The notes under the pieces: model-generated
Told to the model about the DNA's origin: nothing
Databases searched by the model: none
Seen by the model: only the letters and a program-made list of their open reading frames with translations
Made by a program: the position numbers and the translations under genes
NCBI RefSeq assembly: GCF_025370935.1
Contig: NC_133472.1
Location: forward strand, 6,607,336-6,671,335
Reading direction: 5' to 3'
Length of the DNA: 64,000 nucleotides
DNA from: Choristoneura fumiferana
Taxonomy: Eukaryota; Arthropoda; Insecta; Lepidoptera; Tortricidae
Part shown: positions 20,977-31,679 of the stretch, piece by piece
Numbering within the stretch: position 1 is the first letter of the stretch
How the letters are laid out: each line of letters begins with the position of its first letter

Positions 20977-21173
20977 ATTATTAGTACATCTTTTCCCGTG
21001 GGTGTCGTAAAAGGAAACTAAAACTAGAAAAACACTGACGGCGGAGGCGGTACCGGTTGTAATATTCGAGCTAACATGAAAGAGGGCACACAGAATACCG
21101 CGCGGGAAATATTTTATTCTAGCTTAAATGATGCTTTTATGTGAGAGTGGGTATTAGGAGCGCTCTTTTTTGA

Positions 21174-21322
21174 CAACTACGAAATTAATTTATAAATTAT
21201 TTAATTAACTAAAATCGAATTTCGTATCGTACCGTCCCTCTCATTCTCGTGTTAAATGATAATAAGCATCAGCGGGACGGCAAGATATGAAGTTCGAATT
21301 TTGCACTTGTAGTATAGGGCCT
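21174..21322. repeat. Foldback MITE, family B, with inserted AT segment
   Basis: Left end CAACTACGAAATT is interrupted by about 28 bp of ATTTATAAATTATTTAATT, then continues AAAATCGAATTTCGTATCGT. Right arm GACGGCAAGATATGAAGTTC resembles 15906-16020. Confidence 0.75.
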
Positions 21323-21610
21323 GCTCATGAATGGAAGGCTTGTCCGGCATGAAGTGTAGACTATATTTAGCGGCCCTATGCGAGTGCGCATGGTATATAG
21401 CGTGCATTCCTCGGCATACCGCATCTGGTGGTCTGACGTCATCAGCTGTATGGTTTACATTGTGTTGCGTTTAGATAATCTTTGATAATTTAGGAGTCAG
21501 CTTTTGAGAATGTGCGATCATGTGGCGTCATTTGATATGTGAAATATTTGCCTTATTGTATAATTGTACCTATACATCTAAATGGTGCCACCGAAATTAT
21601 ATTAGACTTT

Positions 21611-21751
21611 GGGGCTGTTTCACCATCCATTGATTAGAATTAACTGACGGTTAAATGTGATGCCGTCTCCGTCTATCCGAACAAAACAAATAGAGACGGC
21701 ATCACATTTAACCGTCAGTTAATTCTAATCAATGGATGGTGAAACAGCCCC
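21611..21751. repeat. Foldback MITE, family A, perfect arms
   Basis: Arms of 59 bp are exact reverse complements (GGGGCTGTTTCACCATCCAT... / ...ATGGATGGTGAAACAGCCCC) around a 23-base loop (CGTCTATCCGAACAAAACAA...). Such a transcript would form one long uninterrupted hairpin. Perfect arms imply a recent insertion or gene conversion between arms. Confidence 0.95.
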
Positions 21752-22064
21752 TTAATCATTTAAACCGTAACCTTATAGTCAAAATTAATTTCACTTTGTT
21801 TGTTCTAACATGATTCAAATGACACATGATGATTATGTCACTTTGTAAGGCGGTAAATAATTTTTTAATTTTTTCCAACAGAGATATAATGCTTGAAAAA
21901 ATGAAATCACATTAAAACTACTTACTGATTGTTCGAATATTTGAACTCAAATTTGCTAACAAGTTGTTAGGCGTAGGCACTGTATTATATTAACTTACTT
22001 TTTTAATGAAGGTCTTTAGGTACCTTTACAATGTTGTTTCAATAGGCCGCAATTGCCGTCTATC

Positions 22065-22190
22065 CCACTAGTCCCATTGAGTTGACCCATTGATGGGACA
22101 ACTGAGACGATTTACTCCCAGTAGTCCCATGGGACAAGTGGCACTAATATTTTTATCATATTATTGTCCCAAAAGTCCCATTACCGTCAT
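22065..22190. repeat. GTCCCAT-rich degenerate repeat
   Basis: Several GTCCCAT/ATGGGAC units on both strands (CTAGTCCCATTGAG, GATGGGACAACTG, GTCCCATGGGACAAG, AAAGTCCCATTACC). Loose inverted and direct arrangement; class unknown. Confidence 0.6.
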
Positions 22191-22449
22191 GCTCAAATGG
22201 AACTCATAATGGGTGCGATCACAGTAGGACAATTTTTAGAAAAAAATGTGCGGTAGGGTTATTATTGAAATTAAATGTTTTATAACTCGATATTACATTA
22301 TTTATTACAGCATATTTGCTGTCACTACATGTAAAAGTTGAAATACGCTCTAGTTAGGGTTATCGGTAAAAATAAAAGAACTTAATTATTATTAATTTCC
22401 AAGATTGTTCGTCAGTCGAAAAGTGACAAGCGTTGAATAATAGTTATTT

Positions 22450-22570
22450 ATGATACAAGTGCGGAAAGTAGGCAATTCCCAACGAGTGGCGGAGAACTTG
22501 AAACACGAGCGAAGCGAGTGTTTTGAGCCGGCACGAGTTGGGAATTTCCTACTTTCGACACGTATATCAT
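22450..22570. repeat. Foldback element with GAGCGAAGCGAGTG centre
   Basis: Left ATGATACAAGTGCGGAAAGT and CAATTCCCAACG; right GAGTTGGGAATTTCCTACTT and CACGTATATCAT. Centre AACACGAGCGAAGCGAGTGTT is itself palindromic. Confidence 0.78.
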
Positions 22571-23393
22571 ACAACGTTTTACAATGCATTAAGCGAGGAA
22601 AAAAATCGAGGCAGTGACTACATCATTTATTTGCCATACTCGTTTTACTACAGTAGCAGGCAGTATATATACATACCGACATGCACGCCAAACCAAATTC
22701 GTTAACGTATACACTTTATTAAACCAACTTTCATAACAATCATTGACTCAGAAGATTAGAACAGCTACAGCTAGCTACTAATGATAGGTAAAGGAGACTT
22801 TGTTTTAGTATCGTGATTTTTTATGATTAATTATTTTCCCTTGTTGCTTGACATTTTCCACACTTATATTGGCTAGTCCTTATCTCCTGCACGCTCCTAT
22901 AACGCTAAATATCAGTGCAACCCGTGAATAAATCCGAGTAATAGTTAACTATCATCAAGTATATTTTTTTATATTATGTATCTAATCTACCTTAACAAAA
23001 AGTTACCGTAAATCTGAGATTGTTTAGCTTTGGAACTGTAAATAACTCAAAATTGGTTCACTAATTCTAATAGATAAAAGCAAATAAATAAGAATAAGAC
23101 GTACCGGTAGATGTTATAATATCCATGTGTGTAGAAGTAAATTATTCTATCAATTTACGATGTTTATTAACTTAGGTATGTATATTATAGTTCACGTATT
23201 TCAGCATTGAGTTTGTCACTGGCAATATGTGCTTCGTGGAGGACGTAAGGCGGTGTAAAGTCAGATATAAATTCATCATTTGAACTTTTCATTTTAATTT
23301 ACTTATCAATTATCAAAAAATTAATTCACCGGACTGAACTCATGAACATTACTTTGGCGGGATTTCATGACAGGCGCGAACGGGTAACCATGA

Positions 23394-23473
23394 TTGGTTC
23401 GTGCGACGTCGTGCGCGCGCACTGGAAGCTCATTGGTTAACTTTCGAGTGCGCGCGCTTGACGTCGCACGGTC
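23394..23473. repeat. GC-rich inverted repeat
   Basis: TGCGACGTCGTGCGCGCGCACT pairs with AGTGCGCGCGCTTGACGTCGCA across about 30 bases that contain CATTGGTTAAC. Stands out in an AT-rich context. Confidence 0.75.
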
Positions 23474-24099
23474 CGTATTGGTTTCAAGAATTTATTTCCT
23501 TTTTTTTTCATAACTTTAGACGGAATCATAATACGAGTTTACGTGAAAAAAAAATATTAATGTTCTCTTTTATGTCCCGTTTAATCTGTATTATCTTATC
23601 AGTAAATATTCAGTTGGTTGCATCAAACGTTTTCTTATTTATTCAAAGCCTAACTATAACGACTCTTTAGACTTATTTTTTTAACAATAGTTTGGACATC
23701 ATTTGGCAATTTAAAAAGTTACTTTACCGCACAAGTGCGGTAAGTAAAATCCATACAACTTTACTACACACTTGTGGACGCGTGCAGGAATCACTAATTT
23801 TCTATGGATATGTTGACCCACGTCAAGAGGCACTTTCCGAGCACGTGCATTGTAAATTATATTTTAAAATTCAAATAAGACTTTCAGTTCGATAGCGTAA
23901 CGTTTAAAACAACAAATAAGGCTATTGCCACTTTTAGCACTATAGATACATGGAAAAGTATCGACAGTTTGCGTAACAGTAGGAGGGACTCTACTTACGT
24001 CAGTTTGGCATCTGTCATAAGAATCATGTTAAAAAAATAGAATATAGTCAGATTTTTCGATAAGTACGACAGTCTTTACACTGGCAAAAAAAAAAACAT

Positions 24100-24146
24100 G
24101 TTATTATGAGTACATTTTACCCGAGCGAAGCCGGGTTTTCATCTAG
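24100..24146 (+). mobile_element. Helitron-type 3' end, copy 1
   Basis: TTATGAGTACATTTTACCCG, hairpin CCCGAGCGAAGCCGGG, then TTTTCATCTAG|T. A terminal hairpin followed by CTAG is a Helitron 3' end. The same end recurs at 24588-24634. Confidence 0.65.
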
Positions 24147-24587
24147 TCTAATATAATAATTTCGTTCCGGTCTACGGTAGACTCGAACGAAATGCACATC
24201 AAATTGAACAGCGTAAAAAATTAGTCAATCCGAGTCGACAACTTGTAGGTGGAAAATTCGGATTATCGAGTATTTTCAATAAAAAATGGAATAAATTACT
24301 AAGTATATATTATAATGGCGTTGCGAAGTAAACATGTCAATGTGGCGTTGGTGACACGTCATCACGCGTCACGGGTGTCACAGGTTCGTATTTTGTTCTC
24401 CATTATGATCTCTTAGGTCTAATTTCTTTGATTATGAGACAGAAAATCATAGTTATTTGGTTAAATAAGATTTAAGAGCAATATCTACTGGTGAAATACC
24501 GATACATATAGGTTAGCTGTGAAAGTATTTGTGGTAATATTAAGGCTGGGAATATACGTCATTTCGGATTTTTTTTTTTACAAACAT

Positions 24588-24634
24588 CATTATGAGTCTA
24601 CATTTTACCCGAGCGAAGCCGGGTTTTCATCTAG
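24588..24634 (+). mobile_element. Helitron-type 3' end, copy 2
   Basis: Near-identical to 24100-24146 (TTATGAGTCTACATTTTACC, hairpin, TTTTCATCTAG|T), in the same orientation and 488 bp away. Possibly two short members inserted close together. Confidence 0.65.
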
Positions 24635-25039
24635 TAATCTAATATTCTTGGTCATGTTGGTATCAAAGGTCGATCATATAAATTTCTAACTAGAGGAAGA
24701 AGGTACAATTTTAAATATAAACCCAACGGACATAAAATAAAAACTTTATTCTTCGGGCATTATTATAGAACCCACATCTAAGTCGACCGCATCTTAACAC
24801 TTAAGTTACAGAACAAACAAATACTCAAGTTCTGGTGCGAGTATTAAAAAAATAACTCGTTAAGTTTGTTTAAAAAAAGAATCCCGCAGCCGGAAGCCAT
24901 GGATCACCGTAGCTATAAATACATGCAGACATACAAATGTAGGTATGTATGTTGCACGTGTGAGAGTAAGAGAAATTTGCCTCGAGGCAAGAAAGGAAAA
25001 TGCTTAGTTTACATACATATGTACAATCAAGTACAGAAA

Positions 25040-25258
25040 TCTATACTAATATTATAAATGCGAAAGGTGTGTGTTTGAATGTTTGTCCGTCTTTCAAGTA
25101 GAAACGGAGCGACGGATCGACGTGATTTTTGGCATAAGGATAGTTTATGGGCCAGAGAGTGACATAGGCTACTTTTTATCCCGGAAAATGCACAGTTCCC
25201 GAGGGAACAGCGCGCGATAACCGAATTCCACGCGGACGAAGCAGCTGGCAAAAGCTAG
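25040..25258 (+). mobile_element. Complete Lep1-like Helitron, 219 bp
   Basis: A|TCTATACTAATATTATAAATGCG ... GACGAAGCAGCTGGCAAAAGCTAG|T. Both ends and the A/T insertion site are intact. The core includes GTTTATGGGCCAGAGAGTGAC. Relatives in minus orientation: 29267-29482 and 41867-42057. Confidence 0.9.
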
Positions 25259-25310
25259 TACTTAGTGCATAATGTATTTTTATCGGGAAAAGGCGGAGTA
25301 CGAGGGCACC

Positions 25311-25384
25311 CGAACAAAACAAATAGAGACGGCATCACATTTAACCGTCAGTTAACACTAATCAATGGATGGTGAAACAGCCCC
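25311..25384. repeat. Solo right arm of MITE family A
   Basis: Starts in the loop (CGAACAAAACAAATAG) and runs through GAGACGGCATCACATTTAAC to GGATGGTGAAACAGCCCC; the left arm is absent. Likely loss of one arm by hairpin-mediated deletion. Confidence 0.88.
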
Positions 25385-25532
25385 TTGATGTAATGTAATA
25401 AATGTCATTATCATATTTTAATATGGAACTTTAATATTTAGTGTCAAATGTCAAAACGACTGTACGATGAGTAGTAAGTTAATTGAGAGAGTACGACAAA
25501 TATGAAACTTCTTTTTAATAACAAACAAGCCT

Positions 25533-25622
25533 ACTACGCAATCTGATTTTTAGAACTTAGTAACGGCTATCCGCTATCCCGCTCACGCTAACAGTGTTTA
25601 ATAGGAGACTAGAGTGAGTGAG
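25533..25622. repeat. Family B-like relic
   Basis: CCTACTACGCAATCTGATTT, CTATCCCGCTCACGCTAACA and TGTTTAATAGGAGACTAGAG follow the family B plan, heavily diverged and without a right arm. Confidence 0.5.
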
Positions 25623-25701
25623 TTTACCTGCTGGGAAGTTTCAAGTGTGAGTCCCGATCAGCACGCCATCGGTTTTTAATCGCAGCACTATCATATTAAC
25701 G

Positions 25702-25840
25702 AGTGACTCTTTACCGGGCCGGTTAATACCGACATGGAAATACCGACCCTGTTTTCGTGAACACGCCTAGCTCATTGTTTCAATGGGCGTGTACACGAAT
25801 AACAGGGTCGGTTTTAACCGGGCCGGTAAAGAGTGTCACC
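25702..25840. mobile_element. Foldback MITE with flanking 10-bp direct repeat
   Basis: Left GACTCTTTACCGGGCCGGTT; right AACCGGGCCGGTAAAGAGTG; inner arms CCTGTTTTCGTGAACACGCC / GGGCGTGTACACGAATAACAGG. CATATTAACG is present on both sides (25692-25701 and 25841-25850), consistent with an 8-10-bp target duplication. Confidence 0.87.
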
Positions 25841-26030
25841 CATATTAACGCGATGCAAGCGCCAGTGTCCCGACTGAACTGAGTTATGTTCAGACACCGA
25901 CATTAATTTGTGAAATGACCCATAGTAGCGCGCGACCCGAGCATAATTTCTAAGCCCTCGGATGTATCGCCGAATATTAGCAAAAATGTTGTTAATCTAT
26001 CTGCCCGTCTGGTTCTGGCCTCAGGCGACC

Positions 26031-26166
26031 AGTAGGGCTACTACGAAATTCGAAAATCGAAGTTCGTACCGTACCGTCCCTCTCACTCTCGTATTAATAT
26101 ATAAGCGTCGGCGGGACGGTAGGTACGATACGAACTTCGATTTTCGAATTTCGTAGTAGCCCTGCT
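26031..26166. repeat. Foldback MITE, family B, well preserved
   Basis: AGTAGGGCTACTACGAAATTCG ... CGAATTTCGTAGTAGCCCTG with long near-perfect arms (ACTTCGATTTTCG). Confidence 0.9.
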
Positions 26167-26269
26167 GGGCTGGCATTTACAATTAAACTAGTTTGAATGT
26201 CGTTCGGCATTTGTAACAGAATCTTCTTCGTTGGTTGTCTTTTTCTTTCTCATATAAATTTTCTGATAC

Positions 26270-26855
26270 TAACGCCATCAGGCGAAATATCGCTAGATGG
26301 CGTTAGTATCGTGAGGTATTTTGACGTTACGGTCTTGCTTGCAATGAGGGCTATCGCGTATGAATTCGCCGCTAGAGGCGCTAGTGTAGCGTGAGGTCTC
26401 CGAAATGTAAATTTTCATAGTTTTGAGCTGTGAGTTACGCGGGTTTATTTATAATTAGAATAATTTTGTGAATATTTTGCATTACCTGAAATTAATTATG
26501 GCAATTATGCGATAAGGGGCAATGAATGTCTGTGTTTTGAGACAGTTTTCACTTTCGAAAACTTTTGTCCTCCTTTTTTCCGAACAAAACGGAATAGACT
26601 GTGGTTGCTCGATATTTTTATGGTACGGTTTTAAGATGTATTAAATATGATTTAAATCTAAACTTTGTTTTCATGCCCGTAATAACAGACTTTGAAAGCC
26701 GCACTTAAAAACCTCACGCAACAGTGGCGCCATCTAGTAAGACAAAAAACGATAGACTGATAACTTAATGCGCCAATTGCAAGCAAGACCGTAACGTCAA
26801 AAAAACCTCACGATTCTAACGCCATCTAGCGATATTTCGTCTGTCTTTTAGCCCT
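26270..26855. mobile_element. Family C2 element split by a family C element
   Basis: Left part TCGCTAGATGGCGTTAGTATC, GACGTTACGGTCTTGCTTGC; right part GCAAGCAAGACCGTAACGTC, CCTCACGATTCTAACGCCAT, CTAGCGATATTTCG. These are inverted arms of one element. The family C element 26343-26758 sits between them. C2 relatives at 13866 and 48046 lack such an insert. The right border ends TTAGCCCTCATT, recalling family C termini, so C and C2 may be related. Confidence 0.78.
26343..26758. mobile_element. Family C element nested in C2
   Basis: AATGAGGGCTATCGCGTATG to AACGATAGACT. The interior is collinear with 32973-33398. Its right terminus is slightly eroded. Confidence 0.83.
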
Positions 26856-28468
26856 CATTGTTTTGCAGTTGTATGCAGGTTTCCCTAACATAGTCAGAAG
26901 AGATAAAACATACACGATAGAAAAGGGAGTTGGTGGTACTACGAGGAATAAGGGCAACTTGTAGGTTAAAATTACGGTAAGCAAATTAGCTCTGTGTGTT
27001 TTTTTTTAATTTTTTCATTTAAATGAGTTTGCGGGGAGCTCCTTCTGTACTAGAAGTATTATGTATTCTGTAAATGCACTGAGAATTGAGGTACTGGCTG
27101 GTAATTGACATCACCATAGCCACATAAAAAAAAAACACTTTTGATTGCATGGGTTCTTTACGAGCTTACGCGAAGTTACGTTAATACGGACATCCCTTTC
27201 TCTCAGGCTAAACATAGCTTGGTTAGACACAGCGATCATTATGGTAATATTCAGTCATTAAGTAATCATGCTGCACCCGTATACTTGAATATTGAGTCAT
27301 CTCGGAATCATCCATGTTTTTATAGTAGCATCAGCTACTATAAAAACAAATGACAACTACGTAGTTAAATGTAAATAAGACCTTGGGAAAATGTTTATCG
27401 CAAATAATGTAGAGGTACAATAGATGACTTAACTGCTTATTTAAAAACGGAATTCATGGCTTGTTCTGGTGTTTTATGCGACAAATATGTGTGATGCCGT
27501 CCCTGTTTATTCAAACAAAATAAAGAGAGACGATATGATGATACCCTAAATGTTTTCGATGGCCTATGTGCCATTGACCATCGTACTACATAATTAATAG
27601 AACAGAGTAGGAAACGTAATAAATTCGTCATGAAAATGGAAATGTGCATAAAAGTACAGCTAAAATTTCTCCGCGCCATTTTTAGAAGGTATAAATAATC
27701 GGCTTCCTGCTACCCATATCTCAACATTCCGAATGCCAAAACAAATCGATAAATTGATTCCATCCGGCTCGATAATCGAACGGAATCAGAAATAAACTCA
27801 CGATCAAGGCAGCCACTTTATTAGGAAGGCCGTGACACGGTGGGAGAAATAAGCATTTCGATCTAGCCGTCTTTTTCTGTCCGACCAAAAAGATAGAGAC
27901 ACACTGAGCGATAAAAAGAAAGTATTGCCGGCTAGGATAATTTCAACGTGTTTTTTTTCTATGACCACAGATTATAATAAAAAAAATCGTTACTGGCCAG
28001 TACGTACGTGAAGTACTTTGACAAGACGTTTAAACCTACATTTTATTTGCATCCCGCATATTGCATATTGTGTTGTATATTCTATGGCCCTAATTGCCCG
28101 AAATAAATAAAGGATATGACAATTATCAACGGTCACGCTCTGAGCTCATTTGTGTCTCTATGGCAAGTTAAGCAACTTCAAAGGATCATCAACGCATGCG
28201 CGGTTCCGTTGGGCTTTCACAGTACGGAATTAAATCTAACAGAGCGGATAGAACATAGTTTCTCATTTTCCAGTCCAGAACGGTAAACAGATTTAGGTAC
28301 TTTATGTTGTTTAAATACTTCAAATGCTGAAATGAAAATATTTAAATTAACAATTTAACTTTGGAATGACCACATCAATGATGGTTGATGGCAAACGCAT
28401 AACACGGAAATCTCGTCCAGAAATAGTAAACTGTAAGCCGCATTCCAGGGGCTGCTTGCCGTTTATAT

Positions 28469-28590
28469 TAACTCGGTTTCCGAACGTGAGCGTTCTCTTA
28501 GCGCGTATCACTGGCCATAACTACAGAAGTAACTCGGTTTCCGAACGTGAGCGTTCTCTTAGCGCGTATCACTGGCCATAACTACAGAAA
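28469..28590. repeat. Perfect 61-bp tandem duplication
   Basis: Two adjacent units beginning TAACTCGGTTTCCGAACGTG (28469-28529 and 28530-28590), differing only at the last base. Contains CGAACGTGAGCGTTC, a small palindrome. Recent duplication. Confidence 0.96.
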
Positions 28591-29153
28591 CGTTCTTAAA
28601 AATAGCGTTCGACGTTTGAAAAAAGTGTTAACCGCTCGGAATGTAAGTTTTGTGAATGCACTGTTGTTATGTTGGCTAAACCTATATTGCTTTAGTTTTA
28701 AATTACCAACCATATAATATTATTACGGTAAAATTAAATGTATCTACTTACTTAATTTACGAAGCAAAATACTTTTTTCTGGAAGAGCAGAAAATGAATT
28801 ACACATTTTTTCAAAACAGAAAACTATTTACTTTTAGCTTTTGCCCATTGCTACGTTCTAAAAATAAGCTAATTTCCTGTCTTCCGTGAATTCCTGAAAA
28901 TATCTTCTCAGTTCAATTCTACGAACATGGAGAGGAAAAACAGTACCTACACCATTCACAGGAGACTTAAAAGAACTCCAGTTGAAGACTTGTAAAAATC
29001 AAATGTTCCAATGGCTTATTTAAATATGTTTTTATTGCCTTCACAACTTTATTTTTTTCTATACTTATTGCAAAATATTGCTATATTTCTAGAAAAAGAC
29101 TTTTTTTCTTGCATATAATAGCTTCACATTCATTTTTTATTGTTAAATTGTAA

Positions 29154-29199
29154 TAGTACATTGTGTCTTAAGGGCGGTAAATAAGGAATTACGAACGAG
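29154..29199. repeat. 46-bp repeat, copy 1
   Basis: TAGTACATTGTGTCTTAAGG through AATTACGAACGAG is identical to 37543-37588. Flanks differ, so this is the shared end or core of an unclassified element. Confidence 0.85.
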
Positions 29200-29266
29200 A
29201 GCCTATTAGATCACATTTGCGAGTAAAATTTTATATTTGAAAAAGATTAAATATAATTATTCTAAA

Positions 29267-29482
29267 CTAGCTTATGCCCGCGACTATGTCTGCGCGGATC
29301 TAGGTTATCGCGCGGTGGCGCCCTCTACCGGAATAAAAGGTATCCTATGTTGATCCTTGGGGTTCAAACTACCTATATACCAAATTTCATCAAAATCGGT
29401 TCAGTGGTTTCGACGTGAAAGGGTAACAGACAGACAGACAGACAGACAGACAGAGTTACTTTCGCATTTATAATATTAGTAA
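29267..29482 (-). mobile_element. Lep1-like Helitron, minus strand
   Basis: On + from CTAGCTTATGCCCGCGACTA to GCATTTATAATATTAGTA, the reverse of a Helitron. Contains a (GACA)n tract (29431-29452). It lies 14 bp from the candidate exon 29496-29565. Confidence 0.82.
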
Positions 29483-29495
29483 ATATTGCCAATAC

Positions 29496-29565
29496 CTTAG
29501 GCTGCGCTCTTGGTAGCGCCGCCCTCCCCCTCCCGCAGCATGCACCTGACGTGCGTGTGCTGGTC
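29496..29565 (-). CDS. Candidate 3' exon (22 codons plus stop), minus strand
   Basis: A compact GC-rich island in AT-rich sequence. On the minus strand an acceptor-like CTGATACTGCTGCAG precedes an open stretch coding for Asp-Gln-His-Thr-His-Val-Arg-Cys and then MLREGEGGATKSAA, stopping at TAA (29497-29499). About 20 of 22 third positions are G or C, like the strong exon at 53629-55337. Its start phase (0) fits that exon's phase-0 donor, so it could be the same gene's last exon after an intron of about 24 kb. Cautions: the other two frames are also open across the 70 bp, a donor-like AG|GTATTG follows the stop, no poly(A) signal is clear, and a Helitron starts 14 bp away. It could instead be an internal exon in another frame, an exon of a different gene, or a relic. 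Confidence 0.38.
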
Positions 29566-29589
29566 CTGCAGCAGTATCAGTAGGGGCAC

Positions 29590-29675
29590 TGACTCATTTA
29601 CCGACCTCGGGCTTCATGACAAGAAAATTTGTACGCGCAATGACTCATTTACCGATCACGGGTTTCATGACAAAC
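29590..29675. repeat. 51-bp tandem repeat, 1.7 copies
   Basis: TGACTCATTTACCGACCTCG at 29590 is repeated as TGACTCATTTACCGATCACG at 29641; both continue GG(G/T)CTTCATGACAA-like. TGACTCA is an AP-1-like palindrome but nothing else supports a regulatory role. Confidence 0.75.
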
Positions 29676-30371
29676 ACATTAAGGTCGAGGGTTTTATTTG
29701 GGGGGTTGCAACCAAGGTAGCCTGCATGTTACGACACTGTTTACGAACAAGTGTGATGAAAAATAAATGACAACGACGTTTATTCTTTGCCTCCAAACAA
29801 CATCGGAATACAAACTGAGAATGGTCTTCAGTTGGCGAAATGTCAATTGTAGTGTGATTAAAAAAATAGTAAAGGGAACTAATTCAACGTCCGAGTTGCT
29901 CAATTCTCTCCAGCCGTAGAATATCGGGTCTCGTTAGTTGCACCTGGCAACCCGCCAGTTCGTTCCCTAACGATCTTGAACATGGCAACATTCATGTAAA
30001 CTTACACTGTTGTAGCCGTCGACATCGAACGCAGTTCTCAACATGTTCTATTTTCAAATGGAATCGACTTTAGGTGTAGTTGTATGGATATGTGGAATAA
30101 TAGGTTTTCAAAGGAAAAACGCAATTTATTGAATAAAATCGTGCATTTCGACTGTGATTCTGATAGTTCTAGCTTTCACTTTGAAGCATAAAACCGTCTG
30201 TCTGCTGTGCTTGCCATAAGTAATTGCATGCAAAAAACTCTATTTTCAAACACGGAATCGGATTTCCGTGTAGAGCATCTTTATGTGTGCAGTGCAATAT
30301 GGGTGCCCGGCGTTAACGCAACTTTGCTTGGTATAATACGACGAATAACATAATAGTATTTTATACAACAG

Positions 30372-30475
30372 TTGTATAACAGGGTTCAAAAAAGGTGAGT
30401 GGCGTGAGTTACGATGTGAGCTTTAGCGAGCCACGATGTGAGCCACGAGCTTTTTTTGACTTACTTATACAACGT
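30372..30475. repeat. Foldback element around a GTGAG-rich centre
   Basis: Left TTGTATAACAGGGTTCAAAAAAGG; right GCTTTTTTTGACTTACTTATACAA. Centre has ACGATGTGAGC repeated twice with TTTAGCGAGCC. Confidence 0.65.
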
Positions 30476-31053
30476 TGCATACAATACTTTTTCTTCGACT
30501 GGGTACTTATTAATTACAATAGAAAATTAGAGAAAAAGTAAACTTTAAATGTTTTCATAATTTAGTAAAAAGTATGGCAAACGCAAAGAGAAGGTAAACA
30601 ACAATAAACAAGTGAGAAATATGAAAATGTCAAAATGTATCTAAGTAAAATTTTGTTTTTTATTAACGTTTACTTGCCTGTGACGATGTTAAAAATATGC
30701 GTTACTTATGTTGGCAGGCTATGAATTATATTCGGAAAGTTTTTATTCTGTATATAAAATATGTACCTACCTGGCTGCACCTTACCCTGTCCGAACGTAC
30801 GAATTAAGAAAAAAAAGTATGTGGTTGCAGTATCGTTTTAGCAACATTACGATACAGTGCTGTTATGGGGAATAGACAATATAGATTTTTCCAGAATCTT
30901 GTTAAGTATGCTGTTTATTACTGTTCGTGATTAAGTAAATCACAGATTACAGTATAGGAGAAGAAAGAAGGATTTATCTACTTAGTTTTTAATATAAGTG
31001 ACACTAGATATAATGGTGTACCTACTCGTAATGTCATACTGATATTTAGTCTG

Positions 31054-31679
31054 GACTCTGGCCAGCGAAAGCTGTCCACGAGTAACCGGGAAAATTAAAA
31101 AAAAAAGAGGTTGACAACACTTACTGTACACTGATTAAACGATGTAGATACTTAAATAGTTTAAATTTTCCAGATATTAAATTATACTCGGGACTCTTCA
31201 AGCTGCATCAAAATTCATGTAGTAACGTGTGAAAGTTGATGATGCACTTTAGGAGTCCCTTGGTAAATTTTATAACCTTTGTCAGTGCCCATTTACGTAC
31301 AGTCCAGACGCATCAATTTTTGGATCATTTTGACCAGATTGGCATTGAATATAATCTTCCAACATTTTAATTCTAACATATCTGAGGATGGTAGGAGGTT
31401 GAATTAAACAAAAAATAATTTATTTATTTCTTATAGCAGAAGTATCAAAACTATTTAAGTCGGGCTAGAATGACAATATGTAAATTTTGACAGTCTCAAA
31501 ATGATACCAGATTAAGGGACTGTTACACCATCCATTGATTAGTGTTAACTGGCGGTTAGGTGTGATGCCGTCTCTATTCGTTTTGTTCGAATAGACGGAG
31601 ACGGCATCACATTTAACCGTCGGTTAACGCTAATCAATGGATGGTGAAACAGCCCCTAAAGCTTTCGCTGGCCAGAGTC
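31054..31679. mobile_element. TIR element (GACTCTGGCCAGCGAAAGCT) with nested MITE
   Basis: Perfect 20-bp terminal inverted repeats at 31054-31073 and 31660-31679. The interior is AT-rich without coding capacity and includes a complete family A MITE (31514-31658) placed one base inside the right TIR. Confidence 0.83.
31514..31658. repeat. Foldback MITE, family A, nested
   Basis: AAGGGACTGTTACACCATCC ... GGATGGTGAAACAGCCCCT. Arms about 60 bp with a few mismatches (GGCGGTTAGG versus GGTTAACG). Confidence 0.9.

Larger units (their letters stand above)
19730..30371. other. Unassigned sequence between repeats, 20-30 kb
   Basis: Stretches 20430-20929, 20977-21173, 21323-21610, 21752-22064, 22571-23393, 23474-24099, 24635-25039, 26856-28468, 28591-29153 and 29676-30371. 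The piece at about 20655-20745 (ATTGCATAAAAGGAGAATGA, AATCCCGCTGTCATTA) recurs at about 56755-56830. No exon seen except the candidate at 29496-29565. Confidence 0.55.

Noticed and set aside
28469..28590. CRISPR-like repeat array
   Set aside because: Two directly adjacent 61-bp copies without spacers in an insect genome: a simple tandem duplication.
29588..29675. AP-1 enhancer from two TGACTCA sites
   Set aside because: The two sites are simply the two copies of a 51-bp tandem repeat; no other regulatory evidence.
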